Shown: piece after piece, positions 4,788 to 5,997 of the stretch
Layout of the letters: the number at the start of each line of letters is the position of its first letter
Position numbering within the stretch: the first letter of the stretch is position 1
Source of the DNA: Microbacteriaceae bacterium
GTDB lineage: Bacteria > Actinomycetota > Actinomycetes > Actinomycetales > Microbacteriaceae
NCBI GenBank assembly: GCA_017744755.1
Contig: JAGIAU010000136.1
Location: forward strand, 1 to 5,997
DNA: 5,997 nucleotides
Direction: 5' to 3'
The notes under the pieces: generated by a model
Seen by the model: the letters and a program-made list of their open reading frames with translations, nothing else
What the model was told of the DNA's origin: nothing
Database searches by the model: none
Program-made: the position numbers and the translations under genes

Positions 4788-5997
4788 GTGACCGAGGGGA
4801 ACACGACCGAGACCGCGACGCTGCAGTTCCCGGGTGGATCCGCCGAGTTCCCGATCCTGCGCGCGACGGACGGCAAGTCGTCCATCGACATCTCGAGCTT
4901 CACGAAGCAGACCGGGCTGACGACGATCGACCAGGGCTTCGTCAACACGGCGAGCACCCGCAGCGCCATCACCTACATCGACGGCGACCAGGGCATCCTG
5001 CGCTACCGCGGCTACGCGATCGAGGACCTCGCCGCGCACTCGACCTACCTCGAGGTCGCGTGGCTCCTCATCTACGGCGAGCTGCCGACGCCCGCGCAGC
5101 TCGCGGAGTTCGACGAGAAGATCCGCCACCACACCCTCATCCACGAGGACCTCAAGCGCTTCTTCCAGGCGCTCCCGCACACCGCGCACCCCATGTCGGT
5201 GCTCTCGGCCGCGGTGTCCGCGCTGAGCACCTACTACGAGGACGATCTCGACCCGCACGACCCCGAGAAGGTCGAGCTGAACACGATCCGCCTCCTCGCG
5301 AAGCTCCCCGTCCTCGCCGCGTACGCGCACAAGAAGGCGATCGGACAGGCGTTCCTCTACCCGGACAACTCGCTGTCCTTCGTGGAGAACTTCCTCAAGC
5401 TCAACTTCGGCAACCTCGCCGAGATCTACGACCTCAACCCCGTGCTCGTGAAGGCGCTCGACCGGCTGCTCATCCTGCACGAGGACCACGAGCAGAACGC
5501 GTCGACCTCGACCGTCCGCCTCGTCGGGTCGACGGACGCGAACATCTTCGCGAGCATCTCCGCCGGCATCAACGCCCTCTACGGCCCGCTGCACGGCGGC
5601 GCGAACGAGGCCGTCCTCACGATGCTCGGCAAGATCCGCGACTCCGGCGAGAGCGTGCAGCGCTTCGTCGAGCGGGTGAAGAACAAGGAGGACGGGGTCA
5701 AGCTCATGGGCTTCGGCCACCGGGTCTACAAGAACTACGATCCGCGCGCCAAGCTCGTGAAGGCCTCCGCCGACTCCGTGCTCGACGAGCTGGGCATCGA
5801 CGACCCGCTGCTCGACATCGCGAAGGAGCTCGAGCAGGCGGCCCTGACCGACGAGTACTTCATCTCGCGCAAGCTCTACCCGAACGTCGACTTCTACACC
5901 GGCGTCATCTACAAGGCCATGGGCTTCCCGACGCGGATGTTCACGGTCCTGTTCGCGATCGGCCGGCTCCCCGGCTGGATCGCGCAGTGGCGCGAGC
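4788..5997 (+). CDS. gltA: Citrate synthase GltA (3' end beyond the window)
   Basis: The visible 403 residues are a citrate synthase, which condenses acetyl-CoA with oxaloacetate to citrate and CoA at the entry to the TCA cycle in the cytoplasm. The catalytic triad is present: His269 in YGPLHGGANEAV (265-276), His311 in MGFGHRVYKNYDPRA (307-321) and Asp368 in NVDFYTG (366-372); these correspond to His264, His305 and Asp362 of the E. coli enzyme. The N-terminal beta-rich segment (ITYIDGDQGILRYRGYAIEDLA, 61-82, split here by its motif YIDG and RYRGY) fits the hexameric, E. coli-like class and not the short Gram-positive dimeric class. About 25-30 residues are probably missing past the window edge. 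The GTG start at 4788 is the only sensible one: it follows a -10 hexamer by six bases, no Shine-Dalgarno is present, and the first in-frame Met is residue 136. 2-methylcitrate synthase is less likely given the length and N-terminus. Confidence 0.95.
   Translation, partial: MTEGNTTETATLQFPGGSAEFPILRATDGKSSIDISSFTKQTGLTTIDQGFVNTASTRSAITYIDGDQGILRYRGYAIEDLAAHSTYLEVAWLLIYGELPTPAQLAEFDEKIRHHTLIHEDLKRFFQALPHTAHPMSVLSAAVSALSTYYEDDLDPHDPEKVELNTIRLLAKLPVLAAYAHKKAIGQAFLYPDNSLSFVENFLKLNFGNLAEIYDLNPVLVKALDRLLILHEDHEQNASTSTVRLVGSTDANIFASISAGINALYGPLHGGANEAVLTMLGKIRDSGESVQRFVERVKNKEDGVKLMGFGHRVYKNYDPRAKLVKASADSVLDELGIDDPLLDIAKELEQAALTDEYFISRKLYPNVDFYTGVIYKAMGFPTRMFTVLFAIGRLPGWIAQWRE

Noticed and set aside
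1987..5720. Long open frames on the minus strand opposite fdxA, dapC, the nuclease-like gene and gltA
   Set aside because: They are antisense to genes with clear motifs, are rich in Arg/Gly/Asp/Ala as expected for high-GC shadow frames, and show no recognisable domain.

Overview
The window is very GC-rich DNA with codon use dominated by G/C third positions, GTG starts, leaderless-type promoters and a DtxR/IdeR-type iron box. This points to an actinobacterium. The gene set (efeUO, a seven-iron ferredoxin, actinobacterial DapC, GltA and a DUF559-type protein) and the style of the intergenic palindromes suggest the Microbacteriaceae, but the family assignment is an inference from recall.

Layout. 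Positions 1-1229 (minus strand) hold the start of an EfeUO(B) iron-uptake operon: efeU (FTR1-type iron permease) followed by the 5' part of efeO (lipoprotein with a cupredoxin-like domain), cut by the window edge. The divergent region 1230-1339 carries a strong DtxR/IdeR-like iron box with a degenerate second copy 21 bp away. From 1340 the plus strand carries a small four-helix membrane protein, a seven-iron ferredoxin (fdxA) directly abutting it, and succinyldiaminopimelate transaminase (dapC, lysine/peptidoglycan pathway) after a 71-bp gap that contains a REP-like palindrome.

Positions 3271-4787 form an accessory island between dapC and the citrate synthase gene gltA. Its core is one gene (3641-4534) for a protein with an AbiEi-like N-terminal region and a C-terminal DUF559/Vsr-like nuclease fold. 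The gene is bracketed by five imperfect palindromes, each exactly 49 nt long, three upstream and two downstream. The inner upstream pair and the downstream pair each form a 133-nt module (49 + 35 spacer + 49). The gene's own presumed promoter sits between two inverted DnaA-box-like sequences. This repeat/nuclease arrangement is the most unusual part of the window.

From 4788 to the end runs gltA (citrate synthase), started by a leaderless-type GTG six bases after a -10 hexamer and missing only its last few dozen codons. The housekeeping genes serve iron import, electron transfer, lysine/cell-wall precursor synthesis and TCA-cycle entry. The iron box physically sits between the iron-uptake operon and the ferredoxin operon and could coordinate both.
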